From the NCBI GenBank assembly GCA_012838385.1, contig DUPL01000061.1:1-63173 (forward strand): 63,173 bases of DNA, read 5' to 3'. The notes beneath the pieces were generated by a model. The model was given only the letters and a program-made list of their open reading frames with translations, was not told where the DNA came from and ran no database searches. The position numbers and the translations under genes were made by a program. Positions within the stretch are counted from its first letter, which is position 1. The number at the start of each line of letters is the position of its first letter. Positions 23,496 to 33,543 of this stretch are shown here, piece after piece. The DNA is from Clostridiaceae bacterium. Lineage in GTDB: Bacteria; Bacillota; Clostridia; UBA1212; DUPL01.

Positions 23496-25034
23496 GTGAA
23501 CAATGTGCTGTTTGAGCTGCGTGGAATAACAAAACTATTTGGAAATGTTGTAGCAAACAAGAATATTGATTTTTCCGTAAGAGAAGGAGAAATACATGCT
23601 CTGCTGGGAGAGAACGGATCTGGAAAGACAACCTTGATGAACATACTGTCGGGAATATATACTCCGGATAGCGGCACAATTATTATAAATGGTGAGGAAG
23701 TAACCATAAAATCTCCTGAAGATGCAATCAAGCTCGGAATAGGAATGATACACCAGCACTTTAAGCTGGTTGATGTGTTTTCTGCCAAAGAGAACATAAT
23801 CATGGGGCAGTCCGGTTCCATAAGGCAGAATCAAAAGAATCTTACAAGAGAAATCGAAGAGCTGAGCAACAGGTTTGGCCTTAATATAAATTTGGACAAG
23901 AAAATTTATCAGATGTCCGTAAGTGAAAAGCAGACTGTTGAGATAATGAAGGTGCTGTTCAGGAAATCCAAAATTCTTATCCTGGATGAGCCAACTGCTG
24001 TTCTTACTCCACAGGAAATTGACAAACTTTTTGAAATTCTTAGGGAACTCAGGGATGATGGCTGTGCAATCGTCATAATTACGCACAAGCTGAATGAGGT
24101 TATGGAGATTAGCGATAGAGTAACCATCCTGAGAAAAGGGGAGAGTGTTGCTACTGTTGAGACAAAACAAACAAATGCCAAGGAACTTACTGAACTCATG
24201 GTGGGTCATAGTGTTGATTTAAGTATAGAAAGACCTGTTGTTGAGGACAAGACAAAAGATGTTCTACAGGTGGACAACCTTACAATTTTCGATGAAGATG
24301 GAGTAAAGGTAATTGACGGCATGTCCTTTGCGCTGGATGGCGGTGAAATCCTAGGTGTTGCCGGTGTTGCAGGATCAGGGCAGAAGGAACTATGCGAGGC
24401 GATTGCAGGTCTGCATCCTGTTGCCGAAGGATCTATAGAATTCAAGGGGCGTAACATAGTTGGATTAAATCCGAATGAGATTATTAATTTGGGAGTAAGT
24501 ATGAGCTTTATCCCTGAGGACAGACTTGGCATGGGGCTTGTGGCCAACATGGACATGGTCGACAATGTTATATTAAAAGATTACAAAAGGCAAAAAGGAC
24601 TTCTGTTAAGCAGAAAGCCTGCAAGAAAGACGGCTTTGAAGATGGTGGAGGATCTGGATATTGTTACCCAGGGCGTTCAATATCCAATAAGGCTTCTGTC
24701 CGGAGGAAATGTGCAAAAAGTACTTTTGGGCAGGGAAATCAATTCCAGTCCTCAACTTTTGATTACTGCTTACCCTGTAAGAGGTCTTGACATAAATTCA
24801 TCGTATGTCATTTATGACATGTTGAATGAGCAGAAGAAAAAAGGAGTTGCGGTACTGTATATTGGTGAGGACCTAAATGTACTTTTGGAGCTCTGTGACA
24901 GAATAATGGTAATATGTGGTGGTAGAATAATGGGTATGGTTGAACCAAAAGATGTAACAATAGAAGATTTGGGGCTTATGATGACAGGACACACATACTC
25001 CCAGATACTTGCTGAAAGGGGGACTGGAAAATGA
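23496..25034 (+). CDS. Nucleoside-type ABC transporter, double ATPase subunit
   Basis: This 512-residue protein has two ABC domains in one chain. The first has Walker A GENGSGKTT, an unusual signature SVSEKQ in place of LSGGQ, and Walker B ILILDEPTAVLT. The second has a degenerate Walker A GVAGSGQKE, the signature LSGGN-VQK and a degenerate Walker B. This asymmetry is usual in the nucleoside/sugar (RbsA- and NupO-like) ATPases. I place the start at GTG 23496, after AAAGGTG with 5-base spacing; the longer in-frame ORF to 23433 runs through the terminator hairpin. It overlaps the first permease by 4 bases. Confidence 0.87.
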   Translation: MNNVLFELRGITKLFGNVVANKNIDFSVREGEIHALLGENGSGKTTLMNILSGIYTPDSGTIIINGEEVTIKSPEDAIKLGIGMIHQHFKLVDVFSAKENIIMGQSGSIRQNQKNLTREIEELSNRFGLNINLDKKIYQMSVSEKQTVEIMKVLFRKSKILILDEPTAVLTPQEIDKLFEILRELRDDGCAIVIITHKLNEVMEISDRVTILRKGESVATVETKQTNAKELTELMVGHSVDLSIERPVVEDKTKDVLQVDNLTIFDEDGVKVIDGMSFALDGGEILGVAGVAGSGQKELCEAIAGLHPVAEGSIEFKGRNIVGLNPNEIINLGVSMSFIPEDRLGMGLVANMDMVDNVILKDYKRQKGLLLSRKPARKTALKMVEDLDIVTQGVQYPIRLLSGGNVQKVLLGREINSSPQLLITAYPVRGLDINSSYVIYDMLNEQKKKGVAVLYIGEDLNVLLELCDRIMVICGGRIMGMVEPKDVTIEDLGLMMTGHTYSQILAERGTGK

Positions 25035-26113
25035 CACTTCCCTTTCATATTGTAAAACGTCCGTACATGAAGACGTACCAACAGGTAATTGTAAGATTGC
25101 TTGCAGTATTGACGGCTTTTGCCGTGACCAGCATACTCATGCTGTTATTGAAGAAAAATCCTGGCAAGGTTCTTATGGCACTACTGTATGAGCCTGTAAA
25201 AAACGGATATTTTTTAGTGCAGACAATAAAGCTGGCTGTGGTACTGCTTATAATTTCCCTGGGAATAGGGCTTGCGTTCAAGATGAAGTTCTGGAACATA
25301 GGTGCCGAGGGACAGATTATCCTGGGAGGAATAGGAGCTTCATATTTTGGCTTGTTCCATAGCGATTGGCCAATATACATTCTGCTTCCTGTAATGCTTG
25401 TAGCATCGTTTGTAACAGGAGGCATGTACGGTCTGATACCCGCATATTTCAAGGCAAGATACAATACAAACGAAACTTTGTTTACCCTCATGCTCAACTA
25501 TATTGCGCTTAGTTTTCTGTTGTTTTTGCAGTATGGTCCATGGAAGGGAGCGAACGCCATGCGGCCGGAGTTTGACAATTTTAAGAAAAATGCGCTTCTT
25601 CCATCACTGTCGTCATCCAAACCTTGGAGCGATCTCCACATTGGTTGGATTTTATCCCTTGTGATGGTGGCTGTTGTATACATTTACATGAACCATACAA
25701 AGAGCGGATATGAAATAAGTGTGGTTGGAGAGAGTGTCAACACTGCCAGATATGCGGGAATGAATGTAAGGTGGATAACTTTGAGAACGATGATGCTGAG
25801 TGCTGGAATATGTGGTATTGCAGGTTTTGTGCAGGTTTCAGGAAACCTCAAAAAACTGTCTGTGAATGTTGCAGGAGGACTTGGTTTTACAGCAATAATT
25901 ATTGCATGGCTCAGCAAACTAAACCCGGTAGTCATGATTGTAGCGTCATTTTTGTTCAGTGTAATGTCAAAAGGAGCAGGTTTTCTAGAGTATCAGAACA
26001 TATCTCCAGCCGCCTCCGAGATGATACAGGGTATCATACTGTTTTGCGTGCTTGGAGCTGAGTTCTTTGTTAACTACAAGATAGTTCGTACCAACAGGGA
26101 GGTGGCTAAGTAA
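25031..26113 (+). CDS. Nucleoside-type ABC transporter permease 1
   Basis: This 360-residue membrane protein has about nine to ten hydrophobic segments and the family loop FWNIGAEGQIILGGIGASYFGL near residues 88-110, with Asn-Glu-Thr of NTNETLFTLMLNYI further on. It belongs to the BMP-type permease pair (NupP-like). It begins with ATGA overlapping the ATPase stop, and ends with TAATG overlapping the second permease. The gene order lipoprotein, ATPase, permease, permease fixes the role better than the sequence alone. Confidence 0.87.
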   Translation: MTLPFHIVKRPYMKTYQQVIVRLLAVLTAFAVTSILMLLLKKNPGKVLMALLYEPVKNGYFLVQTIKLAVVLLIISLGIGLAFKMKFWNIGAEGQIILGGIGASYFGLFHSDWPIYILLPVMLVASFVTGGMYGLIPAYFKARYNTNETLFTLMLNYIALSFLLFLQYGPWKGANAMRPEFDNFKKNALLPSLSSSKPWSDLHIGWILSLVMVAVVYIYMNHTKSGYEISVVGESVNTARYAGMNVRWITLRTMMLSAGICGIAGFVQVSGNLKKLSVNVAGGLGFTAIIIAWLSKLNPVVMIVASFLFSVMSKGAGFLEYQNISPAASEMIQGIILFCVLGAEFFVNYKIVRTNREVAK

Positions 26114-27051
26114 TGATTATTGCATCATATATCTACATTGCGGTAAGAGTGTCGATACCTGTACTTCTTGGTATAACCGGCGCCATATTCAATGAAAAGG
26201 CTGGAAACACAAATCTTGGTATTGAAGGCATGATGTACATGGGAGCTTTTGCGGGCTTCTATACAGCAGTAGCCACCAATAGTGTGATAATGACTCTGAT
26301 TGCGGCTTGTTTGTTTGGTGCTTTTGGAGCATTGATATATGCTTTTGCTACTGTTTCACTAAGAACAAATCAGGTGGTTGCGGGCTTGTCCCTGACAATA
26401 TTCGGACAGGGAGTTGCCAGATTTTTGGGCAATACCCTGAGTGGCGGCAAGGGTGAAAGCGTAAGGATACCGGATGCGGTAACACAAAAGGTAAGCTGGA
26501 AGATTCCCGTTCTGAAAGACATTCCGTTTCTCGGAAGAGCCCTTTTCGGCTATGACATGATTATTTATCTGTCGATTGTATTGGTTGTTATTGCGTATTT
26601 TTACATCAACAAGACCAGAACAGGCCTAAATTTGAGAGCGGTGGGCGAAAATCCTGCAGCAGCGGATGCGGCGGGTATAAATGTTTCATTGTACAAATAT
26701 GTACACATATGCATAGGTGGTGCATTCTGTGGACTTGCCGGCGCATATATTGGCGTTGTGTACCTTACTACCTGGGGCAACAACATGATTGCCGGAAAAG
26801 GATGGATTGCGGTGGCATTGGTGATATTTGCGAGTTGGAATCCGCTCAAGGCGATTTACGGTTCTTTGCTATTTGGCATAACCTCACTTATTGCCCTGAG
26901 ATTCCAAGACAGTCCAATATCGCCGTATCTGCTTGAGATGCTGCCATATCTGGTTACTGTTATAATTCTGGTAATCACATCTGTCAAAATAAAGAAGGAG
27001 AATCAGCAACCTGCTTCCTGTGGAGTCAACTACTTCAGGGAAGAAAGATAA
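26113..27051 (+). CDS. Nucleoside-type ABC transporter permease 2
   Basis: This 312-residue membrane protein is the second permease (NupQ-like). It has the family loop FNEKAGNTNLGIEGMMYMGAF near residue 25-45, about eight hydrophobic segments, and the NPAAADAAGINV and GGAFCGLAGAYIG motifs. It should pair with permease 1 to form the pore. The start ATG 26113 shares bases with the preceding stop TAA. It is the last gene of the importer operon. Confidence 0.87.
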   Translation: MIIASYIYIAVRVSIPVLLGITGAIFNEKAGNTNLGIEGMMYMGAFAGFYTAVATNSVIMTLIAACLFGAFGALIYAFATVSLRTNQVVAGLSLTIFGQGVARFLGNTLSGGKGESVRIPDAVTQKVSWKIPVLKDIPFLGRALFGYDMIIYLSIVLVVIAYFYINKTRTGLNLRAVGENPAAADAAGINVSLYKYVHICIGGAFCGLAGAYIGVVYLTTWGNNMIAGKGWIAVALVIFASWNPLKAIYGSLLFGITSLIALRFQDSPISPYLLEMLPYLVTVIILVITSVKIKKENQQPASCGVNYFREER

Positions 27052-27125
27052 TTGGAAAATATTCAAACAGTATTCCCCGATTATTCATAACTTATATAGT
27101 AGAGAGTAATTGGGGGTGGAAAAAC

Positions 27126-27464
27126 GTGAAAATGGCTGTAGCATATATTTTTGGAAATGACGAAGCACCAGGAATAATAGGAATGGTACGATTTTATGTT
27201 CTGAATGATGGCTATACAAGACTGGACGTTGACATTAAGGGGCTTGCTCTTAAGAAGTACAGTTTCAACATAAAAAACGGCGATTCTTATATTTTGCCCG
27301 ACCTTGTTACCAGCGAGGGCAGGGCGAGGATGTCGTTTTATACAAAAGATATTAGTATTAATGACATTCTGGCTAAAAAAATATATCTTGAAGGAGACAA
27401 CAAGGTTGTTGCAAGCGGAACAATAAGGAAAGTTGTCTATGGAAAGAAATCATATTCTGAATAA
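27126..27464 (+). CDS. SOD-like beta-sandwich protein lacking Cu/Zn ligands
   Basis: This 112-residue protein follows the pattern of Clostridial Cu/Zn superoxide dismutase family proteins: AYIFGND...GMVRFYV, then VDIKGL, then SFNIKNGDSYILPDLV, GRARMSFYT and INDILAKKIYLEGD. Where true enzymes have the copper ligands in FHIHE there is FNIKN, and the later His/Asp zinc ligands are absent. It cannot bind copper in the usual way. A structural or sensor role is inferred; the family link is judged by eye. GTG 27126 fits GGGGGTGG at 27112-27119; ATG 27132 is an alternative. It has no signal peptide, so it is cytosolic. Confidence 0.6.
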   Translation: MKMAVAYIFGNDEAPGIIGMVRFYVLNDGYTRLDVDIKGLALKKYSFNIKNGDSYILPDLVTSEGRARMSFYTKDISINDILAKKIYLEGDNKVVASGTIRKVVYGKKSYSE

Positions 27465-27471
27465 TAAAACG

Positions 27472-27509
27472 GCTCGGTAATGGATTGTTTATCTTTTATC
27501 GAGCTTTTA
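27472..27509 (+). terminator. Intrinsic terminator after the SOD-like gene
   Basis: GCTCGGTAA (27472-27480) pairs with TTATCGAGC (27496-27504), with one G-U pair and a 15-base loop, followed by TTTTAG. The T-run is short and the loop wide, so strength is moderate. Confidence 0.55.
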
Positions 27510-27532
27510 GTTATATATTTGTTGTATACTTG

Positions 27533-27560
27533 TTGACAAGAAAGAAAAATAGTGTAAAAT
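27533..27560 (+). promoter_or_regulatory. Sigma-A-type promoter for trpS
   Basis: TTGACA (27533-27538) and TAAAAT (27555-27560) are 16 bases apart. The leader of roughly 95 bases to trpS contains the dyads TCGAA...TTCGA (27570-27585) and AACCATGGTT, but no T-box specifier or antiterminator signature. Confidence 0.65.
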
Positions 27561-27662
27561 GTAATATTATCGAACATATATTCGAAAAACCATGGTTGAA
27601 AAAAATCATATAAAATGCTAAACTTTATAAGTTAACTAATAATAAAACAGGAAGTGTTATGT

Positions 27663-28667
27663 ATGGGAGATAAGGCAAAAAAAAGAATATTCAGTGGTGT
27701 ACAACCTTCAGGACATTTGACATTGGGAAACTATCTGGGCGCACTTAAGAATTTTGCCATATTGCAGGATGAATATGATTGCATATACTGTGTGGTTGAC
27801 TTGCATTCACTGACAGTCAGGCAGAACCCTGAGGAACTGAGGCAAAGATCATACTCGGTGCTTGCATTGTACATTGCCTGTGGATTGGATCCTGAAAAGA
27901 ATATTCTGTTCATTCAGTCGCATGTTCCTGCCCACAGTGAGCTGGCATGGGTTCTTGGATGTTACACATACATGGGTGAACTTGGCAGAATGACACAGTT
28001 CAAGGAAAAATCGTCAAAACACTCGGAGAATATAAATAGCGGGTTGTTTACTTATCCCGTTTTGATGGCATCCGATATCCTTTTGTACAATGCTGATTTG
28101 GTGCCTGTAGGAGACGACCAGAAACAGCATCTTGAGCTTACAAGGGATGTGGCTCAGAGGTTTAACAATATATATGGTGAGACATTTGTAGTACCCGAAC
28201 CATATATCCCCAAACAGGGTGCAAGGATAATGAGTCTGCAGGATCCTGAAAAGAAAATGTCCAAATCGGATGAAAACAAAAACAACTTTATCAGCATTAT
28301 AGAGGAACCTAACAGCATAATGAAGAAATTCAAGAAAGCCGTTACAGACTCGGGTGCTGAGATAATTTATGATGAGGCGAACAAGCCTGGTATCAGCAAC
28401 CTTATCAGCATATACGCTACTGTAACGGGAAAGGCCATTCATGAAGTTGAGAAGGAATTTGAAAATTCCAGATATGGTGAGTTCAAAATGGCGGTGGGGG
28501 ATGCAGTGGTTGCGAAACTTACACCCATACGCATAAAGTATAATGAAATAATAAGTGACAAGGATTATTTGGACAAGATTCTAAGAAACGGCGCTGAAAG
28601 AGCGGAGGAAATAGCAAGCAAAACTCTTGACGAAGTATACAGAAAGATAGGTTTGGTGAGACCTTGA
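27663..28667 (+). CDS. trpS: Tryptophanyl-tRNA synthetase
   Basis: This 334-residue class I synthetase charges tRNA-Trp. It has the HIGH-type motif [14 protein letters not shown] (about residues 16-29), the DLHS and [16 protein letters not shown] patterns of bacterial TrpRS and the KMSKS loop [13 protein letters not shown] 27663 follows AGGAAG by 8 bases. Its stop overlaps the uvrB start as TGATG. No T-box precedes it, which is unusual among Firmicute aminoacyl-tRNA synthetase genes but not rare. Confidence 0.95.
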   Translation: MGDKAKKRIFSGVQPSGHLTLGNYLGALKNFAILQDEYDCIYCVVDLHSLTVRQNPEELRQRSYSVLALYIACGLDPEKNILFIQSHVPAHSELAWVLGCYTYMGELGRMTQFKEKSSKHSENINSGLFTYPVLMASDILLYNADLVPVGDDQKQHLELTRDVAQRFNNIYGETFVVPEPYIPKQGARIMSLQDPEKKMSKSDENKNNFISIIEEPNSIMKKFKKAVTDSGAEIIYDEANKPGISNLISIYATVTGKAIHEVEKEFENSRYGEFKMAVGDAVVAKLTPIRIKYNEIISDKDYLDKILRNGAERAEEIASKTLDEVYRKIGLVRP

Positions 28668-30655
28668 TGGACAAATTCAAGATGGTGTCGGAATACAATC
28701 CTGCAGGAGATCAACCAAAGGCTATTGATGCTCTTGCAAATGGCATCATAAACGGCAATGTACACCAGACATTGCTGGGAGTAACCGGTTCCGGCAAAAC
28801 CTTTACAATTGCAAAAGTCATTGAAGCAGTTCAAAAGCCTACTTTAGTCATAGCTCACAACAAGACCTTGGCCGCACAATTGTGTTCTGAATTCAGGGAA
28901 TTCTTCCCTGACAATTGTGTGGAATACTTTGTGAGCTATTATGATTATTACCGTCCTGAAGCCTATCTTCCATCCAGCGACACATATATTGAAAAAGACG
29001 CCCAGATAAACGAGGAGATAGACAGGCTCAGGCACTCTGCCACGTCGGCTCTTTTTGAAAGAAGGGACGTCATTATTGTAGCCAGTGTCTCCTGCATATA
29101 CGGTCTGGGAGACCCTGACGATTATGTAAACCTAATGCTTTCTTTAAGGCCTGGCATGATTCGTGACAGGGATGAGATAATAGAAAAGCTTGTTGACATA
29201 CAGTATGAGAGAAATGATTTTGATTTCAAGAGAAACACTTTCAGGGTCCGGGGAGATATTATTGAAATTATCCCGTCGGACCTTAATAACAGGCTCATAA
29301 GGATTGAGTTCTTTGGTGATGAAATTGACAGGATTTCTGAAATAGATGCTTTGACTGGTGAGATATATGGTGTTAGGAATCATGTGGCAATCTTTCCTGC
29401 ATCTCACTATGCCACAACCCATCAGAAAAGACTGATGGCAATAGAATCAATACGGGAGGAATTAAAAGAGAGAATACAGTACTTTAATAACCAGGAAAAA
29501 CTGGTTGAAGCCTACAGGATCGAGCAGAGGACCAATTACGATATTGAGATGATGAAGGAGATTGGGTACTGTCAGGGCATAGAGAACTACTCGAGACATC
29601 TTTCCGGAAGAGAGCCGGGAAGCCCTCCCCATACCCTCATAGACTACTTCCCGGACGATTTTCTCATGGTAATTGACGAGTCCCACGCCACATTACCCCA
29701 GATAAGGGCAATGTACAATGGTGACAGGGCAAGAAAAACCTCACTTGTGGAATTTGGATTCAGACTTCCATCCGCATATGATAACAGACCTCTTACCTTT
29801 GAAGAGTTCGAGGACAGAATCAACCAGATAATATACGTAAGTGCAACGCCTGGTGATTATGAAAGGGAGAGATCAGTACAGGTTGTAGAGCAGATAATCA
29901 GGCCTACGGGTCTTGTGGATCCTGAGATTATCGTACGTCCTGTGGATGGACAGATTGATGATTTGATAAATGAGATAAGGACAACTGTTGGAAGAAACGA
30001 AAGGGTGCTTGTGACGACACTTACAAAAAGGCTTGCAGAAAGCCTAACCGAGTATCTTGCGGTAATGGATATCAAGGTCAAGTACTTGCATTCCGATGTT
30101 CATACTATAGAGAGAATGGAAATTATACGGGACCTAAGAAAGGGCGAGTTTGACGTTCTTGTTGGAATTAACCTCCTGAGGGAAGGTCTTGACCTGCCCG
30201 AGGTGTCTTTGGTAGCCATATTGGATGCGGATAAGACAGGATTCCTTAGGAGCGAGACTTCCTTAATCCAGACGATTGGAAGGGCTGCGAGAAATGTGAA
30301 TGGCAGAGTCCTTATGTATGCGGACTCAATAACCGAAGCAATGAAATACGCTATAGACGAGACAAACAGAAGAAGAAGAATTCAGATGGAATACAATGAA
30401 GAGCATGGGATTGTTCCAGTAACAGTCAGAAAGAGCATCAGGGACATAATTGAGTCTACAAAGAAGATGGATGAGGAGGAAGAAAAGGCTCTGACTCTCG
30501 GATCTGTTCTTGACGAGGATGAACAGGCCCTGCCGGTGGATGAACTTGTTGAAACACTGACAAACAAGATGATTGAAGCTGCTGCGGAACTAAGGTATGA
30601 GGAAGCGGCAAAACTAAGAGACATGATTAAGAAGATTAAAGCAGTAATGAGTTAG
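28667..30655 (+). CDS. uvrB: Excinuclease ABC subunit B
   Basis: This 662-residue helicase-like protein loads at DNA lesions delivered by UvrA and recruits UvrC. It has Walker [13 protein letters not shown], the beta-hairpin tyrosines in [17 protein letters not shown], the DESH box VIDESHATL, helicase motif [11 protein letters not shown] and the C-terminal UVR domain [17 protein letters not shown] that contacts UvrC. ATG 28667 overlaps the trpS stop. uvrA follows 14 bases later. Confidence 0.96.
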   Translation: MDKFKMVSEYNPAGDQPKAIDALANGIINGNVHQTLLGVTGSGKTFTIAKVIEAVQKPTLVIAHNKTLAAQLCSEFREFFPDNCVEYFVSYYDYYRPEAYLPSSDTYIEKDAQINEEIDRLRHSATSALFERRDVIIVASVSCIYGLGDPDDYVNLMLSLRPGMIRDRDEIIEKLVDIQYERNDFDFKRNTFRVRGDIIEIIPSDLNNRLIRIEFFGDEIDRISEIDALTGEIYGVRNHVAIFPASHYATTHQKRLMAIESIREELKERIQYFNNQEKLVEAYRIEQRTNYDIEMMKEIGYCQGIENYSRHLSGREPGSPPHTLIDYFPDDFLMVIDESHATLPQIRAMYNGDRARKTSLVEFGFRLPSAYDNRPLTFEEFEDRINQIIYVSATPGDYERERSVQVVEQIIRPTGLVDPEIIVRPVDGQIDDLINEIRTTVGRNERVLVTTLTKRLAESLTEYLAVMDIKVKYLHSDVHTIERMEIIRDLRKGEFDVLVGINLLREGLDLPEVSLVAILDADKTGFLRSETSLIQTIGRAARNVNGRVLMYADSITEAMKYAIDETNRRRRIQMEYNEEHGIVPVTVRKSIRDIIESTKKMDEEEEKALTLGSVLDEDEQALPVDELVETLTNKMIEAAAELRYEEAAKLRDMIKKIKAVMS

Positions 30656-30669
30656 GAAGATGAACATAT

Positions 30670-33543
30670 ATGATAGAAAAGATAGTTATTAAAGGTGCAA
30701 GAGAAAACAACCTTAAAAACATAGATGTAACAATACCCAGAAACAAATTCGTTGTTTTGACCGGACTTTCCGGTTCCGGCAAGTCATCCCTTGCCTTTGA
30801 TACGATATATGCTGAAGGACAGAGAAGATATATAGAGTCGTTGTCTTCTTATGCAAGGATGTTTCTGGGACAAATGGAGAAACCCGATGTGGACAGTATT
30901 GAGGGTTTGTCTCCTGCTATTTCAATTGACCAGAAGACTACCAGCAGAAACCCCCGATCCACTGTGGGTACAGTTACCGAGATATATGACTATTTAAGGC
31001 TTTTGTATGCCAGAATAGGAAAGCCCCACTGTCCGGACTGTGGAAAACCCATATCATCGCAGACCGTGGATCAGATGGTGGATAGTATTATGAAGTTGCC
31101 AGAAGGAACAAGAATCCAGCTTCTGGCGCCGGTGGTAAGGGGCAAGAAGGGTGAGTTCAAGAAGCTCTTTGAAAGCCTAGCCAAGAGCGGCTATGCAAGG
31201 GTAAATGCGGATGGCATTAGGTATGACCTTACAGAGGACATAGAACTTGACAAGAACAAGAAGCACAATATTGAAGTTATTGTGGACAGGCTTGTGGTAA
31301 GGGAAGGAATAGAAAGAAGACTTGCCGATTCTCTTGAGACGGTTCTTAATCTGGCATCGGGTCTTGCATTGATAGATATTGTCGGACAGGAGCAAATCAT
31401 GTTCAGCCAGAACTTTGCATGCATTGACTGCGGTATATCTCTTCCCGAGATGTCGCCCAGAATGTTCTCCTTCAACAATCCCTTTGGCGCATGTCCTGAA
31501 TGTACTGGTCTTGGATACCTGCTGAGAATAGATCCGGACATGCTCATTCCCGACAAGACAATCAGTCTGGCTGACGGAGCCATTGTCATTTCAGGTTGGA
31601 ATGTGGAAAACGGATACAGTTATACTTATCAGATAATGCAGTCAATTGCAAAGCATTACGGATTCAGTCTTGATACTCCTTTCAACGAGTTGCCAAAAAA
31701 GATACAGAATGTTATTCTATATGGTAGCGGGAATGAGAAAATTCTATTTAAATATGATGGTGGTTCATATACTGCACGGTTTGATGGCATTGTGAATATT
31801 GTCGAGCGCAGGTACAAGGAAACCACCAGTGAAACAATGAAACAGTATTACGAGGGTTTTATGAGCAACATAACCTGTCCTGAATGCAAAGGGGAAAGGC
31901 TAAGAAAAGAAAGCCTTGCCTTTACAGTCGGTGACATGAATATAACGAAGCTTACAAATCTGCCCATAGGTGATGTCAGTGACTTGCTTGACAGGATTGA
32001 GCTATCGGAATCGGAGAGTATGATTGCCGCTCCGATACTTAAGGAGATAAAGGCAAGAATCGGGTTTCTTATTAGCGTAGGACTTGATTACCTGACCCTT
32101 GCACGTTCCAGCGGCACTCTGTCTGGTGGCGAGGCTCAGAGAATCAGGCTGGCAACCCAAATAGGTTCTGGCCTGACAGGTGTATTGTACATCCTTGACG
32201 AGCCAAGTATTGGTCTTCACCAAAGGGACAATGACAAACTTATAAAGACATTGATGCATTTGAGGGATTTGGGCAACACCCTTATTGTGGTGGAACACGA
32301 CGAGGATACAATGAGAAGCGCCGATCATATAATAGATATTGGTCCTGGTGCGGGTTCTACCGGTGGTTATGTGGTCGCTGAAGGTACGCCTGAGGAGATC
32401 ATGGCTAACGAAAATTCTTTGACAGGCCTATACCTTTCAGGTAAAATGAAGATTGATATTCCTGAGATTAGAAGAAAAAGCAATGGCAAAATATTGAAAG
32501 TGATAGGTGCCAGCGAGAATAATCTTAAGAATATCGATGTAAGCATCCCTCTAGGAACCTTTACCTGTGTAACAGGAGTGTCAGGCTCAGGAAAGAGTTC
32601 TCTTGTAAATGAGATAATTTACAAGGTTCTTGCATCAAAATTAAACGGTGCAAAAACAAGAGGTGGTGCATATAAAGATATAGAGGGTATAGAATATCTG
32701 GATAAGGTAATAAACATCGATCAGTCTCCAATAGGGAGAACACCGAGATCGAATCCTGCAACATATACCGGTACATTCGACTTGATTAGGCAGTTGTTTG
32801 CCCAGACTCCCGACAGTCGGGCAAGAGGTTACAAAGCTGGAAGGTTTAGTTTTAATGTAAAAGGCGGACGGTGTGATGCCTGCTCTGGTGATGGAATATT
32901 AAAGATTGAAATGCATTTTCTGCCTGATGTTTATGTTCCTTGCGAGGTGTGCAAGGGCAAGAGATATAACAGGGAGACGCTTGAAGTTAAATACAAGAAC
33001 AAGAATATTGCAGACATACTGGATATGACAGTGGAGGAAGCTTGCGAGTTTTTTACGGATATTCCACGTATAGCAAAGAAACTTGCAACCCTTAACGAGG
33101 TTGGTCTGGGATACATAAGGTTAGGCCAGCCATCCACTACATTGTCCGGTGGAGAAGCTCAGAGAGTCAAACTGGCAACGGAGCTTTCAAAAACCAGTAC
33201 AGGTAAAACACTATATATTCTGGATGAACCTACAACAGGTCTTCATTCGGATGATGTAAGAAGATTAATAGAAATACTACAGAGGTTGACTGATGGCGGA
33301 AACACCGTTTTGGTCATAGAACACAATCTGGATGTAATAAAGTGCGCCGACCATATCATAGATCTGGGACCTGAAGGTGGAGAAAAGGGAGGACGTATTG
33401 TATGTACTGGAACTCCTGAGCAGGTTGCGGAATGTGCCCAATCGTATACTGGACAATTTTTAAAGAAGGTGTTAAAAAATGAAAAACAGCATGTGCGTAA
33501 ACTGCAAGAAGCGAATAGCAACAGTTTTCATATCCAAAGTTGA
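30670..33543 (+). CDS. uvrA: Excinuclease ABC subunit A, with a C-terminal extension
   Basis: This 957-residue protein is the damage-sensing ATPase of nucleotide excision repair. It has two Walker A loops ([15 protein letters not shown] and [15 protein letters not shown]), two ABC signatures ([11 protein letters not shown] and [11 protein letters not shown]) and CxxC zinc pairs, including CPDC, CIDC, CPEC and CDAC/CEVC. Family members usually end near TGQFLKK; here about 20 further residues ([12 protein letters not shown]...) are read in the region that also encodes the start of the ClpE-like gene. The overlap is 65 bases. Confidence 0.95.
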   Translation: MIEKIVIKGARENNLKNIDVTIPRNKFVVLTGLSGSGKSSLAFDTIYAEGQRRYIESLSSYARMFLGQMEKPDVDSIEGLSPAISIDQKTTSRNPRSTVGTVTEIYDYLRLLYARIGKPHCPDCGKPISSQTVDQMVDSIMKLPEGTRIQLLAPVVRGKKGEFKKLFESLAKSGYARVNADGIRYDLTEDIELDKNKKHNIEVIVDRLVVREGIERRLADSLETVLNLASGLALIDIVGQEQIMFSQNFACIDCGISLPEMSPRMFSFNNPFGACPECTGLGYLLRIDPDMLIPDKTISLADGAIVISGWNVENGYSYTYQIMQSIAKHYGFSLDTPFNELPKKIQNVILYGSGNEKILFKYDGGSYTARFDGIVNIVERRYKETTSETMKQYYEGFMSNITCPECKGERLRKESLAFTVGDMNITKLTNLPIGDVSDLLDRIELSESESMIAAPILKEIKARIGFLISVGLDYLTLARSSGTLSGGEAQRIRLATQIGSGLTGVLYILDEPSIGLHQRDNDKLIKTLMHLRDLGNTLIVVEHDEDTMRSADHIIDIGPGAGSTGGYVVAEGTPEEIMANENSLTGLYLSGKMKIDIPEIRRKSNGKILKVIGASENNLKNIDVSIPLGTFTCVTGVSGSGKSSLVNEIIYKVLASKLNGAKTRGGAYKDIEGIEYLDKVINIDQSPIGRTPRSNPATYTGTFDLIRQLFAQTPDSRARGYKAGRFSFNVKGGRCDACSGDGILKIEMHFLPDVYVPCEVCKGKRYNRETLEVKYKNKNIADILDMTVEEACEFFTDIPRIAKKLATLNEVGLGYIRLGQPSTTLSGGEAQRVKLATELSKTSTGKTLYILDEPTTGLHSDDVRRLIEILQRLTDGGNTVLVIEHNLDVIKCADHIIDLGPEGGEKGGRIVCTGTPEQVAECAQSYTGQFLKKVLKNEKQHVRKLQEANSNSFHIQS

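Noticed and set aside
27561-27662. T-box riboswitch before trpS
   Set aside because: The leader is only about 100 bases and has no conserved T-box or antiterminator sequence.
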